This document shows, one piece after another, positions 15,179 to 25,193 of a stretch of 64,000 bases of DNA. The notes beneath the pieces are model-generated. The model was not told where the DNA came from. It ran no database searches and worked only from the letters and a program-made list of their open reading frames with translations. This DNA comes from Vulcanimicrobiota bacterium (GTDB lineage Bacteria; Vulcanimicrobiota; JAJTBE01), in NCBI GenBank assembly GCA_021107945.1, contig JAIORV010000187.1:1-64000 (forward strand), read 5' to 3'. Position 1 is the stretch's first letter; the number at the start of each line of letters is the position of its first letter. Position numbers and translations under genes: made by a program.

Positions 15179-16750
15179 ATGACCGGATATAAAGGCAAAG
15201 CAATATTCCTGATCTCAATTGTAACAATCTTCCTGTTTATTTTTTGCATGGGGTTTATCGGATGCGGCGGAGGTGACGGTGGAGGAAACGGCGGCGACCC
15301 TGCCCCCATATACGGACTCGATTACGATACCGCATATTACTGGCAGGTGGAAGCTTGCAGTAGCAGCGGTGAGACCTCCGAGGGAGCTGTATGGAGCTTT
15401 ACAACCGAATCAGACGGATATTACTCCAAATCTGGCGGAGGCTCGATTCCCCCTGATACGGCGAAAAAAATTGCCCTTTCTCATATAGCAAGAGCAAAGA
15501 GCAGACCGGGAATAATGGAAAAATACGGCAAATTCCTTGGAAAAATGCCAAAAGATCCGGTGGGTACTCCCAGGGAAATTACTGATTCAAAGACCGGAAA
15601 GACACTTGCCTATGTATTTGAATTGAATCCACGGGGCTATATCGTTGTCCCGTCAAACACTGCGCTTCCCCCCGTTATTGCATACTCATTCAAGTCCAGA
15701 TTCTCTTGGAAAAAAGTACCGCAAAACATCCTTCTTTCAATGCTTTCAAAAGACCTGGAGCTTCGTTTTAAAGCGCTTGAGAAAGGTGTTTATGATAAAA
15801 AGGTAATTGCAGGAAATATTACCCTTCATCAGCAATATCTTGAAGGCAAATTACCTGTGAGTAAAAATGAAAAAGAAATATGGGGACCTCTTTTCACCTT
15901 CCCGACATGGCATCAGGAATCGCCTTATAATAACAACTGCCCCATTGACCCTCAAACCGACCTGAGAAGTGTCGTCGGGTGTGTAGCGACCTCCATTTCC
16001 CAGATCATGAACTACTGGCAATCGCCTACATCCGTTTCATTAACATCGGCAGACAACTATATTACCGAGACCCTGGCAATTGAAGTTGATGCCGCAACGG
16101 CAAGCTTCTCCAATATTGATTATGCCGGCGGTTACCCCGACGATCTCACGAAAGCGACAATTTGCTTTGCACCCGGTGTACTGGTGAAGATGGATTATAC
16201 AAGCGACACATCTGGAGCGTACTCCGACTCAATAATCCCGGCGTTGACAGAACATCTTGGATTTCCATCAAGCAAATACAGCGACGACTTCCCGAAAGAA
16301 AATGTGATTGAAGACATGAAAAACGGTTACCCGGGGATCCTGGCGATCTATGGATTGCTTGGCGGGCATGCCATCAATATAGACGGGTATGATGATAGCG
16401 AGGACACATTTCATCTTAATTTCGGATGGGACGGCGACAACGACGGATGGTATTCCCTTCCCGACGGACTGCCGTTTCCATTTTTGATGGTATTGGGAAC
16501 CGCATACAATATTACTACATCAGGCACTCCACCGACTCCCACACCCACGCCCACTTATACCCCGGGACCTCAGGTTCCATCCGATCCATATCCCGCCGAC
16601 ATAGATTATGATGTTTCAGTGAACTCGACACTTTACTGGTCGTCATCTGAAGGAGCGGATTATTATAATATTTATCTCTGGCAACAGAATCAGAGCAAAC
16701 CCTCATCCCCAACTGCAAGTGGACTGACGGACCCACAGTATTCTCCGTGA
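15179..16750 (+). CDS. C10-family cysteine protease lipoprotein (streptopain-like)
   Basis: This 523-residue protein has a lipoprotein signal with the cysteine at residue 29 (GFIGC). A SpeB-like inhibitory propeptide lies at about 93-215 and the peptidase domain at about 240-445. The catalytic dyad is present: C268 in VVGCVATS and H397 in GGHAINIDGYDD, with W417 in the conserved FGWDGDNDGWY. A Pro-Thr linker follows. Residues 45-76 are the second half of a fibronectin-like domain (GLDYDTAYYWQV to VWSFTTE). Residues 468-523 are the first half of one, cut off at DPQYSP by the stop. The two halves would join into a single domain. The ATG follows GAGGAGG. Confidence 0.85.
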   Translation: MTGYKGKAIFLISIVTIFLFIFCMGFIGCGGGDGGGNGGDPAPIYGLDYDTAYYWQVEACSSSGETSEGAVWSFTTESDGYYSKSGGGSIPPDTAKKIALSHIARAKSRPGIMEKYGKFLGKMPKDPVGTPREITDSKTGKTLAYVFELNPRGYIVVPSNTALPPVIAYSFKSRFSWKKVPQNILLSMLSKDLELRFKALEKGVYDKKVIAGNITLHQQYLEGKLPVSKNEKEIWGPLFTFPTWHQESPYNNNCPIDPQTDLRSVVGCVATSISQIMNYWQSPTSVSLTSADNYITETLAIEVDAATASFSNIDYAGGYPDDLTKATICFAPGVLVKMDYTSDTSGAYSDSIIPALTEHLGFPSSKYSDDFPKENVIEDMKNGYPGILAIYGLLGGHAINIDGYDDSEDTFHLNFGWDGDNDGWYSLPDGLPFPFLMVLGTAYNITTSGTPPTPTPTPTYTPGPQVPSDPYPADIDYDVSVNSTLYWSSSEGADYYNIYLWQQNQSKPSSPTASGLTDPQYSP

Positions 16751-17244
16751 GTTACTTCTTAAACCAAGAACGGATTTTACATACCTGCGAAGTCTTTCAC
16801 AAGGAAGGATCCCATCAAAGACACTCCCCGCGAGCTGTCATCCTGAGCGGAAAATGATCACATTACTTTACTCGATCAATCCTGTCAACAACGTATTTTT
16901 GCTTACCTCCAATGTAATAAATCAGCGAAGGATCTCTCCCGGGGTTTTCCTTCAAATAATCTTCTTTTTTATCAATACTTGCTCCATTAAACAATCAGGG
17001 TTGAGATTCTTCGCTATGTAAATCTGCGAACATCAAGCAAGCCCTGTCTTGAGGAAATCATCGGACTAAAGAAACTCATTCTTGATCCGCTCAGAATGAC
17101 AATTTACATGCTTTCTTCAATATTGCAAGCTTCGCTTTGTTAATCCCCGGATAAAAAAAGGCTGAAAGGTCATTGAGACAGAGGCATAATAAATGTAATA
17201 TAAGAGGATCTCTTCAGGGCTGAGACATAGAGGGTGGGTGCCGA
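16751..17244. repeat. dispersed intergenic repeat block
   Basis: No gene is seen. The block holds AAGAACGGATTTTACATACC, GTCATCCTGAGCGGAAAATG and ATCAGCGAAGGATCTC, words that recur in other gaps (45110-45290, 51205-51435 and 58160-58250). It fills the whole space after the protease gene. Confidence 0.65.
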
Positions 17245-19722
17245 CTACTTGCCTATTGCTTCCGAAATAACTCCTGCTATATTTGCGTTGGGTGAGACTT
17301 CAACATTAAATATCGGTACATCGTCTTTATATTTGTCTTTCATTGTGCCACTAATTTCTACATTCTTGAAATCAAGTCCCTTTTTCTGAAGGCTTATTTC
17401 TTTCTCTAAGAAGGGCTTATCCTGTCCCACTACCGCATCGGGAGAATCCTCAACTATTCCCTGCGCTACCGCCGAGATCAACAGGTTGAGGGGTAAAATA
17501 TCTTCTTTTGTTTGCTCTGTGCCAAACCGGGCGGTTTTCATCTTCAACCCACGGGGACTTGCTTCCAGGTGAAGACTTCCATTTTTCACACTCAGATTTA
17601 CAGGTATGGACATATTCACATTTATCTTGGCATCGGTTACCGCCTTTGGCACGGCATCAACCACGGCCCCCACGGTGCTGTCAATAACAGTCTTCGCACC
17701 GCCCACAATCTGATCAAGCAACCAGAACGGTGAGCGGATAACCTTGCCGGCAATCTCACCGGCCTCTCCCAGTTGACCCAGGGTACCCTCTGTGACAATC
17801 TTTGCGCCCTCGTCAACAATTCCCGTTCCAGCTTTGATTATACCGGTTCCGGACTCCACAGGACCTGCTCCGGCAAGATAGACACTCATATCAATATTTA
17901 TAACCGGCTTTCCGTCCTGCATTATCAACCTGGGATAAACCGTGTTCCCATTGGCATCCTGATTGAAGACAACATCCTTGACCATATCGCTTTCCTTAAC
18001 ACTTTTCAGAATCTGGTTCCAATTTACCGCTCCGCCGTCTTTCTGATCCTTCAACATTTCGTTTAACATCCTGCCGTCAAGCGTTACCATTGCGCTGTCG
18101 GCATTGACCGCTTGGTTTGTTGCCTCAAGATGACTGATAAAATCCGCCTGTCCTGTTGCCTTACCATCGGTATCCAATCTCAAGACCGCATGAGCTTTGC
18201 CGCCATGCTCCACAACCTGTAGTCCTGTCAGACTGGCGGTTATATTCTTGTTGAAACCCTCTTCCTCAACATTTGTAGAGAATTGTCCATTCTTCCTCAA
18301 TACCTCCGCAAGCTTCTGACTTGCTATTTGCTCTATGTCGGGTAATGTATCGGCGGTTTTTTTACGCATTGCCTCTTTCACATTATTCCTGATGGAGGAT
18401 TCCATGGACCTGACAGCTTTTCTTGTCTCTTTCTGAATTGTTTTCTCCACTAATTCATTCCCAATGCGCAGGAGTTTTCCATCAACATCCTTATGAGAAG
18501 GCGCCTTCATTTTCATCCTGCCCGGGCTTATGTTATCCATTCCTGAAAGGTCAATCTCCTGGGTAATATATATGTCCGCCTTACCGTCCGCATCTTTGTC
18601 GGGGCCAAGCCAGAAGTAATGTGTCGCCTCCGCAAGGGGTTTATCTTTATTCATTCTTACCGGCATTTCCACACTATTTGTCTGGTCTTTCATAACTTGC
18701 TCTATCAGATGGGTTGAGCCTGTCTTATCCATCCTTCCCCTTAATTGCCCGGACTTTTTCATCCTGTTTTGCAGCATTACAAATTGCTGTGAGGCCCGTT
18801 TTATCTGGTCGGATGAGGAGTTGGAATTCTGCATTACCTGCTTTAATTGATCGATCTTCTTCTGTGTACTGGTTCCATCCACATCAAGACTCACGCCTAT
18901 TCTGCCTTTTATATTCATTGTCGATTCCTCAGGTGTGACGGATGTCCTGATACCTGCAAGCAAAATATAAGGTTTATCGGTTGAAGGTGGAGCGGGAGTT
19001 TTATCCGGTTTTATAAGCTTGCTTTGAACTTTCACATTGGGCGCCGCCTGCTCCAGGTCATAGGATATAGCAATGGGAAGCTCCTCTTCCTGAATCGAGC
19101 CGAGCTTTGTGCCCGTGGGGTTAATAGTTGTCCAGTTATTTGACTCCATCGGGGAGCTATAAAAATCTCCGCTTAAAACATTCGGCACTTTCAGGTTGAA
19201 TATGGGATCATCACCTGTGGGCATGGGAACTCTCACAAGGGCAAGATGACCACCCTTGATCCTGTTTCCTGTTTCAATCTGTCCCTCAACCTGTGTGTCA
19301 ACTTTGGAAATGACCGCGGCCATCTTTTCCTGTGCTTCGGGGGTCTCCTCGATCTGTGCTATCACTCTCTGGAATGTCTTTGCCGGTATTTTCACCTCGG
19401 CGTCTTCACCGGCAGATGATGTTGCCGCTCTCTTTACGGTAACAGTCCCTGTTTTGGAGGATGCTGCTTTATCCTGCTCCGGTCCTTCCGCCAGGGGGCT
19501 GACATCGGTACTGTATTCAAACTGCTTTTTCAACTGTGTAACAGAGGGGCCGTCAACATCGGTCTGTACCATCTCAAATGTGTCGGCCTGGCGATCCTTG
19601 CTGGCGTCATAATTCATATACTGCTGGCCGACCCCGGCCGCGCCGATGAGCGACGTGCCCAGAGCAGTCCATTTTACGGCCTTGCCGAATTTTGAATTGA
19701 CAATCCTATCCATCATACCCAT
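17245..19722 (-). CDS. large hypothetical protein of unknown family
   Basis: This 825-residue protein starts at an ATG behind GGAGGG. A hydrophobic helix at about 17-31 (WTALGTSLIGAAGVG) could anchor it or act as an uncleaved signal. The rest is a long alternation of strand-rich segments with LRMGNE-like charged helical patches. Residues 560-680 hold a low-complexity Gly/Glu/Ile helix region (GTGIIKAGTGIVDEGAKIV). The C-terminal part has repeated LKMKTARFG-like and NVEISGTMKDKY beta segments, which suggests a lipid- or scaffold-binding barrel, but no family is recognised. It is co-transcribed with the upstream beta-propeller gene (18-bp gap). Confidence 0.7.
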   Translation of the reverse strand: MGMMDRIVNSKFGKAVKWTALGTSLIGAAGVGQQYMNYDASKDRQADTFEMVQTDVDGPSVTQLKKQFEYSTDVSPLAEGPEQDKAASSKTGTVTVKRAATSSAGEDAEVKIPAKTFQRVIAQIEETPEAQEKMAAVISKVDTQVEGQIETGNRIKGGHLALVRVPMPTGDDPIFNLKVPNVLSGDFYSSPMESNNWTTINPTGTKLGSIQEEELPIAISYDLEQAAPNVKVQSKLIKPDKTPAPPSTDKPYILLAGIRTSVTPEESTMNIKGRIGVSLDVDGTSTQKKIDQLKQVMQNSNSSSDQIKRASQQFVMLQNRMKKSGQLRGRMDKTGSTHLIEQVMKDQTNSVEMPVRMNKDKPLAEATHYFWLGPDKDADGKADIYITQEIDLSGMDNISPGRMKMKAPSHKDVDGKLLRIGNELVEKTIQKETRKAVRSMESSIRNNVKEAMRKKTADTLPDIEQIASQKLAEVLRKNGQFSTNVEEEGFNKNITASLTGLQVVEHGGKAHAVLRLDTDGKATGQADFISHLEATNQAVNADSAMVTLDGRMLNEMLKDQKDGGAVNWNQILKSVKESDMVKDVVFNQDANGNTVYPRLIMQDGKPVINIDMSVYLAGAGPVESGTGIIKAGTGIVDEGAKIVTEGTLGQLGEAGEIAGKVIRSPFWLLDQIVGGAKTVIDSTVGAVVDAVPKAVTDAKINVNMSIPVNLSVKNGSLHLEASPRGLKMKTARFGTEQTKEDILPLNLLISAVAQGIVEDSPDAVVGQDKPFLEKEISLQKKGLDFKNVEISGTMKDKYKDDVPIFNVEVSPNANIAGVISEAIGK

Positions 19723-19740
19723 TATCGGCCCTCCATCGGG

Positions 19741-21429
19741 TTACTTCCGCTTGTTTATCGGCAGGGAAACCCCTCCGATATTCACCTTGTTTTCTCCCAC
19801 TTCTATTGTCAGATCAGGCGTTTCACCTTGCTGTTCTTTCCCGGCGATCCTTTTCGCCGCTGATGATGTGGCGTTTCCATCGGAATGAATTGGGAAAGCC
19901 TGTACCGAGTTATCCTCGTTATTAACAGCGAATATTACTCCATCTTTCTCATTCAGGTAAAAATCACCAATCTCATTATCAGCCTTTATAATATATTTTA
20001 TGTTCCCCGTTTTGGGTTCAATTCCAAATATATTCTTGAAAGTTCTTATAAAAAGTGTGCCGTCCTCAGCTTTTTTTACCCTGTAATTATCAGGGTTCTC
20101 TTGGCGTACTCTCACAAATTGTCCCTGCCTGCCGATTACTCTCTGCCCGGAATTCCTGTCTTTCAAAGGATGCGACCATTTGGATTTTCCGGTCATCGGG
20201 TCCAGCGCCTCGATAGTGCCGGTGTCCTCGTCAATTGAATGTAAAAGGATATTAGCATCGTTATATATGGGTCCATTAAATATGGTTCCGGCAGAGGGTT
20301 TTTTCCAGTAAATCTTGTCGGGATTCCCGGGATCCATGCATATTAGCTCTTCACCTGATTTGCTTTTACGAAGCGGTCCCTCCATGTATCCCTGAACGAT
20401 CAACCGACCCTTTTGGGAATTAACGAATTTAATATATTGGTATTTAGGCTCGCCGTCAATTTCGAACACGCCGGCTCTGAAGTTACCCACACTGGGATGG
20501 TATGATTCATCTTGTTTCTCAAGCTTCCAGATTTCTTTTCCGGTATGCTTATCATAAGCCGCCATGCGTTGATAGTCCGTCATAAAGTAGTGAGCCGGGT
20601 CGGACGGAAAAGAGTCTGAAGGGTTAAGATTCCTGTTTTCCCAATTAACCCGGCCGTCAGATGTAACACTTAATGTCTTATTGAGAATAGAAATGTATTT
20701 CTGTCCCGGCTTCTTCTCCCCCACCCCGGCATGTACCAGGACGTTTCCATCTTTCTCATGGCTCACAAAAAGCGCCCCGCAACCGTTATCTCCAACTGGC
20801 TTGTCCCAGAAGCCAAGCTCGGCGCTGTTTTTCAGGGAGCCATCTTGATTGAGTCTTGAGAGGTGAAGTTTATCGCCAACCTTTCGAAAAGCAAGTATGT
20901 CGCCATTATCAAGCACTTTCACAGGTTTTTTGAAATGGAAGCCAAGGTCGAAGCTCCATTTCTCTTTTCCCGTTTTAGGATCCATCCCATGGAGCTTGTT
21001 ATCCTCGCAGGCGGCGATAACGGTACCGTCTTTCCCCTCAAAAAGGTGTCTGGATTGATCCAGGAGGGGCGATTTTAAAGCTACAGACCATTTCTCATCG
21101 CCTGATATTCCGTCCAATTTCGCTATTCCGTCTTTTGTGCGGGCATATACGGATCTGTCCTTGCCGGGGATAATTGATGCGTAATATTCAAGTCCGGGTC
21201 TGTCGGATTTCCATAATGTCTGTGATTTTATATTCCTGGTTCCGGCTGTGAAGAACCGTTTCAATTGTGACTGTGTAAGTCCGAATTTATCCGGTTTCTT
21301 GCCCAGTTGCACATTATCAGACCCAAAAGGCGATTGGGAAACGTCGGAAACTTTATTACCCTTGATTTGTGGTTGTTGGTTTGATGTTATTCTCTTTGAA
21401 ATTTCCATTGTATGATTAATGCCTTTCAC
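19741..21429 (-). CDS. PQQ-like beta-propeller repeat protein
   Basis: This 562-residue protein has repeated WSVAL/KSPLL and DPKTGKEKW-type blades (for example near 130-160, 285-310 and 395-420), typical of the pyrrolo-quinoline-quinone-like eight-bladed propeller used for protein binding. No signal peptide or dehydrogenase residues are seen. The first 70 residues are a low-complexity leader (QQPQIKGNKVSDVSQSP) similar in style to the leader of the GH13 enzyme at 41645-44908. The start may be the GTG at 21429 or the ATG seven codons later. It is the first gene of an operon with the 825-residue protein. Confidence 0.8.
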   Translation of the reverse strand: MKGINHTMEISKRITSNQQPQIKGNKVSDVSQSPFGSDNVQLGKKPDKFGLTQSQLKRFFTAGTRNIKSQTLWKSDRPGLEYYASIIPGKDRSVYARTKDGIAKLDGISGDEKWSVALKSPLLDQSRHLFEGKDGTVIAACEDNKLHGMDPKTGKEKWSFDLGFHFKKPVKVLDNGDILAFRKVGDKLHLSRLNQDGSLKNSAELGFWDKPVGDNGCGALFVSHEKDGNVLVHAGVGEKKPGQKYISILNKTLSVTSDGRVNWENRNLNPSDSFPSDPAHYFMTDYQRMAAYDKHTGKEIWKLEKQDESYHPSVGNFRAGVFEIDGEPKYQYIKFVNSQKGRLIVQGYMEGPLRKSKSGEELICMDPGNPDKIYWKKPSAGTIFNGPIYNDANILLHSIDEDTGTIEALDPMTGKSKWSHPLKDRNSGQRVIGRQGQFVRVRQENPDNYRVKKAEDGTLFIRTFKNIFGIEPKTGNIKYIIKADNEIGDFYLNEKDGVIFAVNNEDNSVQAFPIHSDGNATSSAAKRIAGKEQQGETPDLTIEVGENKVNIGGVSLPINKRK

Positions 21430-21632
21430 TTTTCTGGATATAATATAATAGACATGGGTAAAAATAGATATAAATTACCCGCATTTATTGTATCATAAAT
21501 GCGGGTAAAAAGATGTTTCCAACATGTTAATTTTAGGATAATAAGCCTATCTCCAATCCCCGAATAACACAAACTCTCCCCGGTAACATGGATGTAGTAT
21601 TATTGAGTTGTCAATTAACTTTATCTTAAAAA

Positions 21633-22202
21633 TTATGCCTTTACACTATGTTTTTTCTCGTAGGCTTCATGTGCTTTCGCATACATTTCCAACACCTGCT
21701 CTCTGGGCGCTGTATCTTCACCGCCCAGGGCGAATGAATCTATACCGGGAAGCCCCATCAGCTTGAGATACATAAACAACTGATACTTGTGACTTGCATT
21801 ATGCTCAATTACATTGAAAGCGATAAAAGGCATAGGCTCATCGTCAACCGTCCAGAAATAATACTTCTTATTCAGGAATTCCTTCTCGGTCATATTGTCA
21901 AGATACTCCATTACTTTTTCATGCTCTTCCTTGAATCTCTTTATTGCCTCTTCTTTTGACGCTGACGGATGGTTTGCCATGTATTCCATAAAATTCTTAT
22001 CCAGCTCTCTCATTGTCCCTTCAAATATCTTTTTCAGGAACATCTGACAATCACCCTGATGATATAATAACTGCCCCATTGTCATGAACTCCCCTGTTGG
22101 GGGTTTCCAGTCTTCTTTCCCCTCCGGCACTTTCTTCATAAGATGAAGAGTTGTGTCAGCCAGTGTTTTATAGGTTCTCTTAAAATCATGCAGACACCCC
22201 AT
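21633..22202 (-). CDS. DinB-family protein
   Basis: This 189-residue four-helix-bundle protein of the DinB/YfiT superfamily has the expected metal-binding histidines in QLLYHQGDCQ (first helix pair) and NVIEHNASHKYQLFMYLKLMG (last part). Members are putative metal-dependent transferases, many using small thiols, and most lack known substrates. The ATG follows GGGAGG. It is transcribed alone. Confidence 0.8.
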   Translation of the reverse strand: MGCLHDFKRTYKTLADTTLHLMKKVPEGKEDWKPPTGEFMTMGQLLYHQGDCQMFLKKIFEGTMRELDKNFMEYMANHPSASKEEAIKRFKEEHEKVMEYLDNMTEKEFLNKKYYFWTVDDEPMPFIAFNVIEHNASHKYQLFMYLKLMGLPGIDSFALGGEDTAPREQVLEMYAKAHEAYEKKHSVKA

Positions 22203-22510
22203 TTAGCATACCTCCCTTTTAATTTACCTTTCATATATGGCCTAAAAATATAATTCCATTCACTCAAATGATACTCCTTCTTGTTTCCTGTCAACTGCCG
22301 TCAACTATATGCCAATTATTATTCCTGAAATTTTACTTATGTGGCATGATAAAAACCTCCTGTCGAGAAGGTATATGTTACCAAATTGGCAGGAAGTGAA
22401 GTAAAGTAACCAAAAATTCATGAAGGTAAAATTATCATTTCATCGAAGTTTATTTTTATCCAGCTAATAGTGTTTATTGTCCGAGTTTCCATGTAAAGAA
22501 TGGAAAGAAT
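22203..22510. other. Non-coding gap before the pilus-linked operon
   Basis: No gene or strong repeat is seen. Divergent promoters for the DinB gene and for the rightward operon must lie here, but no consensus pair stands out. Confidence 0.5.
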
Positions 22511-25105
22511 GTGAGGCTGATAAGTATGAAAAAGAATGTTACTTTATGTGTATTTGTTTTTTTTCTGACTTGCCTGATTTTTTTCAACTCATCTATCACA
22601 CAGGCAAAGATTACAAAGGGTGATCAACCCGACAAAATCAAACACAGCGCCGCCGGGCTTGATATTCACTTACAAGATAAAGATAAACAACACTCAATAC
22701 CTGTTCATATAGAGATGCCACTCACCCACAGGGGATACCACGAAGCAACCGTTCATCTCGATAAATCAAGGAAGAAAATCAAATCGGCTCATATTCGAAA
22801 ACCGTTAATTGTGGAAGATTACAAGGGATTCCAATTTTTAATCAAAAAAGCAGTCTATGACAGTAAAACCGATTCTTTTATGGGGCATGGAGAGATAAAA
22901 AGTACATACCTGCCGGGGGTGCTATCTGCCGGCAAGATAATCTTCAATAAAAAGGGCATTATAGAAGTTGACAAGATAAGACCCAAAGGCAGTTGCGAGG
23001 GATGCAAGATCGCCAACTTCCCATATACCGCCGAGAAGATTACATGGACAGGGAACGGGATAAAGTCAAAAGGAATGCTGAACCTCAGAAAATTACATGC
23101 AGATGTAACCGTACTTGTTACCAAAGATGGTATAGAAATTCAGAAGTTTCACGGTCCGGTTCACTGCATTGTTGAAAGAAGACACGCAGAGATTACGGGG
23201 CTCCATCTGAAGGGAAACCAGGTATATGTTGACGGAAAGGTTCGTATCCATGACGGTTCCACATATAAATTCAAGAATGTACCGGTAGGCCCCACTGGAG
23301 TGATAAGTGCGAATGTGCCAAAACCCAAAGCTCCAAAACCTTATCCGATGTACATGAAAAAGAAAAAGTCGGGTAATATCTTCCAGGTTCCTATGAATAT
23401 TGCAAGCGGTCTTGCCGGTCTTCCAGGTGAGAAATTAATTAAAATCGCCAATACGAATATGATGATGACCGTTACCAGCGCCGATCTCGCTTCCAGCAAG
23501 GGAGTTGTATCAGGATATATTCCTCTCCCTCACCCCATAAAGCGGCTCAATGTATTTGAGGCAAGAGCGGAGGGTGGCAAGGCATTTATAAAAAATTCAA
23601 AGATGGAATGGCATATAAAAAAAATCAGGGTCCCAATAATACATTCCAATATTACTCTCAAAACACCCATAACTCTCAAGTATGACAGTGAATCCAAGAC
23701 AAACAAACTTGTCGCCGCGGCAATGGGAACGCTGAAAATACAAGAAGTGGGCGCGCCGGCTGCCGAGATACTTATTGATAATTATGAGATAGACTATAGG
23801 GTGAGCGAAACTCCCCTTAGCAATATAACATTGGGTTCAACAGGAAAATATACAAACGCGTTTCTAAATGTGGATCAGGGAGTACAATTCGACGTCCTTG
23901 AAACAAAGCAATGGATAGGATACAGATGTAATGTTCAATTGGGCAGTATGAGCTTTTCTCCCGCTAATATCAGTTGGTTCAGCAAGGGAGTAATGGAGAA
24001 ACCCTCATTTTTCTTCGAGATCCACTCCAGCGGTTATGTTAAGATCAAGATTACAACGGGCGATGATGTGCAGATACCGATTATCCCCGAGCTTTTAACA
24101 CTTGAAGCTCCCGGCTTTTTCTTTCTCCGTCAACCGGGACTTATCACTGAGTTTCAGGTATGGGGAACATTCCTGCCTCCTCCCGATTGTGATGATATCC
24201 TCAGAATCGATGCCGATTTTTATGTGGATAAATCAGGAATGTACCTTTCAAGTGGAACAGGGGCGAATATATGGTTGTTTGACATAAATATAGGCGAGAT
24301 GCAATGCGCCTTTTCAAGCGAGCATATGCAGTTTACCGTTGAAGGTTCTTTTAAGATATTTGGATATAAATTCTCGACAACGAATTGCCGTATAACACTG
24401 AAACGTGAAGGACACAGGGGAAACTCAAACCTTTTCCAGGGAAGCTCGGGCTTGAGAATACCTTATCCATGCCATTGTTACTGGAATAAGACGCCTCCCT
24501 TTTTTCATTGCCATACATGCCATAAAACAATCGGTATAAAAGTATGGATTCACTGGGACGGCGGTGTGGGTTTTGGACTGGGCAAATATCATTTCAAGAT
24601 GCCCCATGGCACTCAACAGGCAATGTATCAGGGACCTTTCAAGGCAGATAGTCTTGAGTATGACGGCACATTGATAATCGACCGGGAAACCGGAATTCAA
24701 GCAACGGGAATGGATAACATACGATCTACGTCAGGACACGATTCCGTCTCCGGTTCCCTGAATCTCACCGGAAGCTGGCTTGGTGAAGAGATGATGACGG
24801 GGACAATCAAAAGCAATGTTACATTGAAACTCGAGCCGGACCTGCCATACGCCGACGAAAAGGTGAATTTAACATTCAACAACCTTAAGAGAAAGTTCGT
24901 AAAGAATCCCCAGACAGGAATTTGGATCAATGTGGATCCAGGCAAGGTAAATGTGCAATTTGATTTCACAAAGGACGGCAACTCTCAGACGTTCAACAGG
25001 GATTGCCAGTTGAGAATGAATATAAGTGATTCAATTCTGAACATTGACCTCGATCTCCCATCGGAGTTCGGTGGAACATATTCACAGTCACTTAAAATCG
25101 ATTGA
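22511..25105 (+). CDS. large secreted protein, tandem paralogue A
   Basis: This 864-residue exported protein has a signal peptide ending near ITQAK; the ATG at 22526 may be the true start instead of the GTG at 22511. The mature part is beta-rich throughout. It has a cysteine/histidine cluster near residues 655-675 (PYPCHCYWNKTPP, then FHCHTCHK) and a conserved FFFLRQPGLITEFQVWG segment. The next gene encodes a paralogue of equal length with the same cysteines, and pilM follows that gene by 34 bp. An outer-surface or pilus-associated structural protein is therefore plausible. No family is recognised. Confidence 0.75.
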   Translation: MRLISMKKNVTLCVFVFFLTCLIFFNSSITQAKITKGDQPDKIKHSAAGLDIHLQDKDKQHSIPVHIEMPLTHRGYHEATVHLDKSRKKIKSAHIRKPLIVEDYKGFQFLIKKAVYDSKTDSFMGHGEIKSTYLPGVLSAGKIIFNKKGIIEVDKIRPKGSCEGCKIANFPYTAEKITWTGNGIKSKGMLNLRKLHADVTVLVTKDGIEIQKFHGPVHCIVERRHAEITGLHLKGNQVYVDGKVRIHDGSTYKFKNVPVGPTGVISANVPKPKAPKPYPMYMKKKKSGNIFQVPMNIASGLAGLPGEKLIKIANTNMMMTVTSADLASSKGVVSGYIPLPHPIKRLNVFEARAEGGKAFIKNSKMEWHIKKIRVPIIHSNITLKTPITLKYDSESKTNKLVAAAMGTLKIQEVGAPAAEILIDNYEIDYRVSETPLSNITLGSTGKYTNAFLNVDQGVQFDVLETKQWIGYRCNVQLGSMSFSPANISWFSKGVMEKPSFFFEIHSSGYVKIKITTGDDVQIPIIPELLTLEAPGFFFLRQPGLITEFQVWGTFLPPPDCDDILRIDADFYVDKSGMYLSSGTGANIWLFDINIGEMQCAFSSEHMQFTVEGSFKIFGYKFSTTNCRITLKREGHRGNSNLFQGSSGLRIPYPCHCYWNKTPPFFHCHTCHKTIGIKVWIHWDGGVGFGLGKYHFKMPHGTQQAMYQGPFKADSLEYDGTLIIDRETGIQATGMDNIRSTSGHDSVSGSLNLTGSWLGEEMMTGTIKSNVTLKLEPDLPYADEKVNLTFNNLKRKFVKNPQTGIWINVDPGKVNVQFDFTKDGNSQTFNRDCQLRMNISDSILNIDLDLPSEFGGTYSQSLKID

Positions 25106-25193
25106 CAGAAGGAATAATCCCGATTTACTCGAAATTAATTTCTATAACACAAAAGACAACATTAGATAGGCTGTTTAAAAGGGGAGAGAGTTT

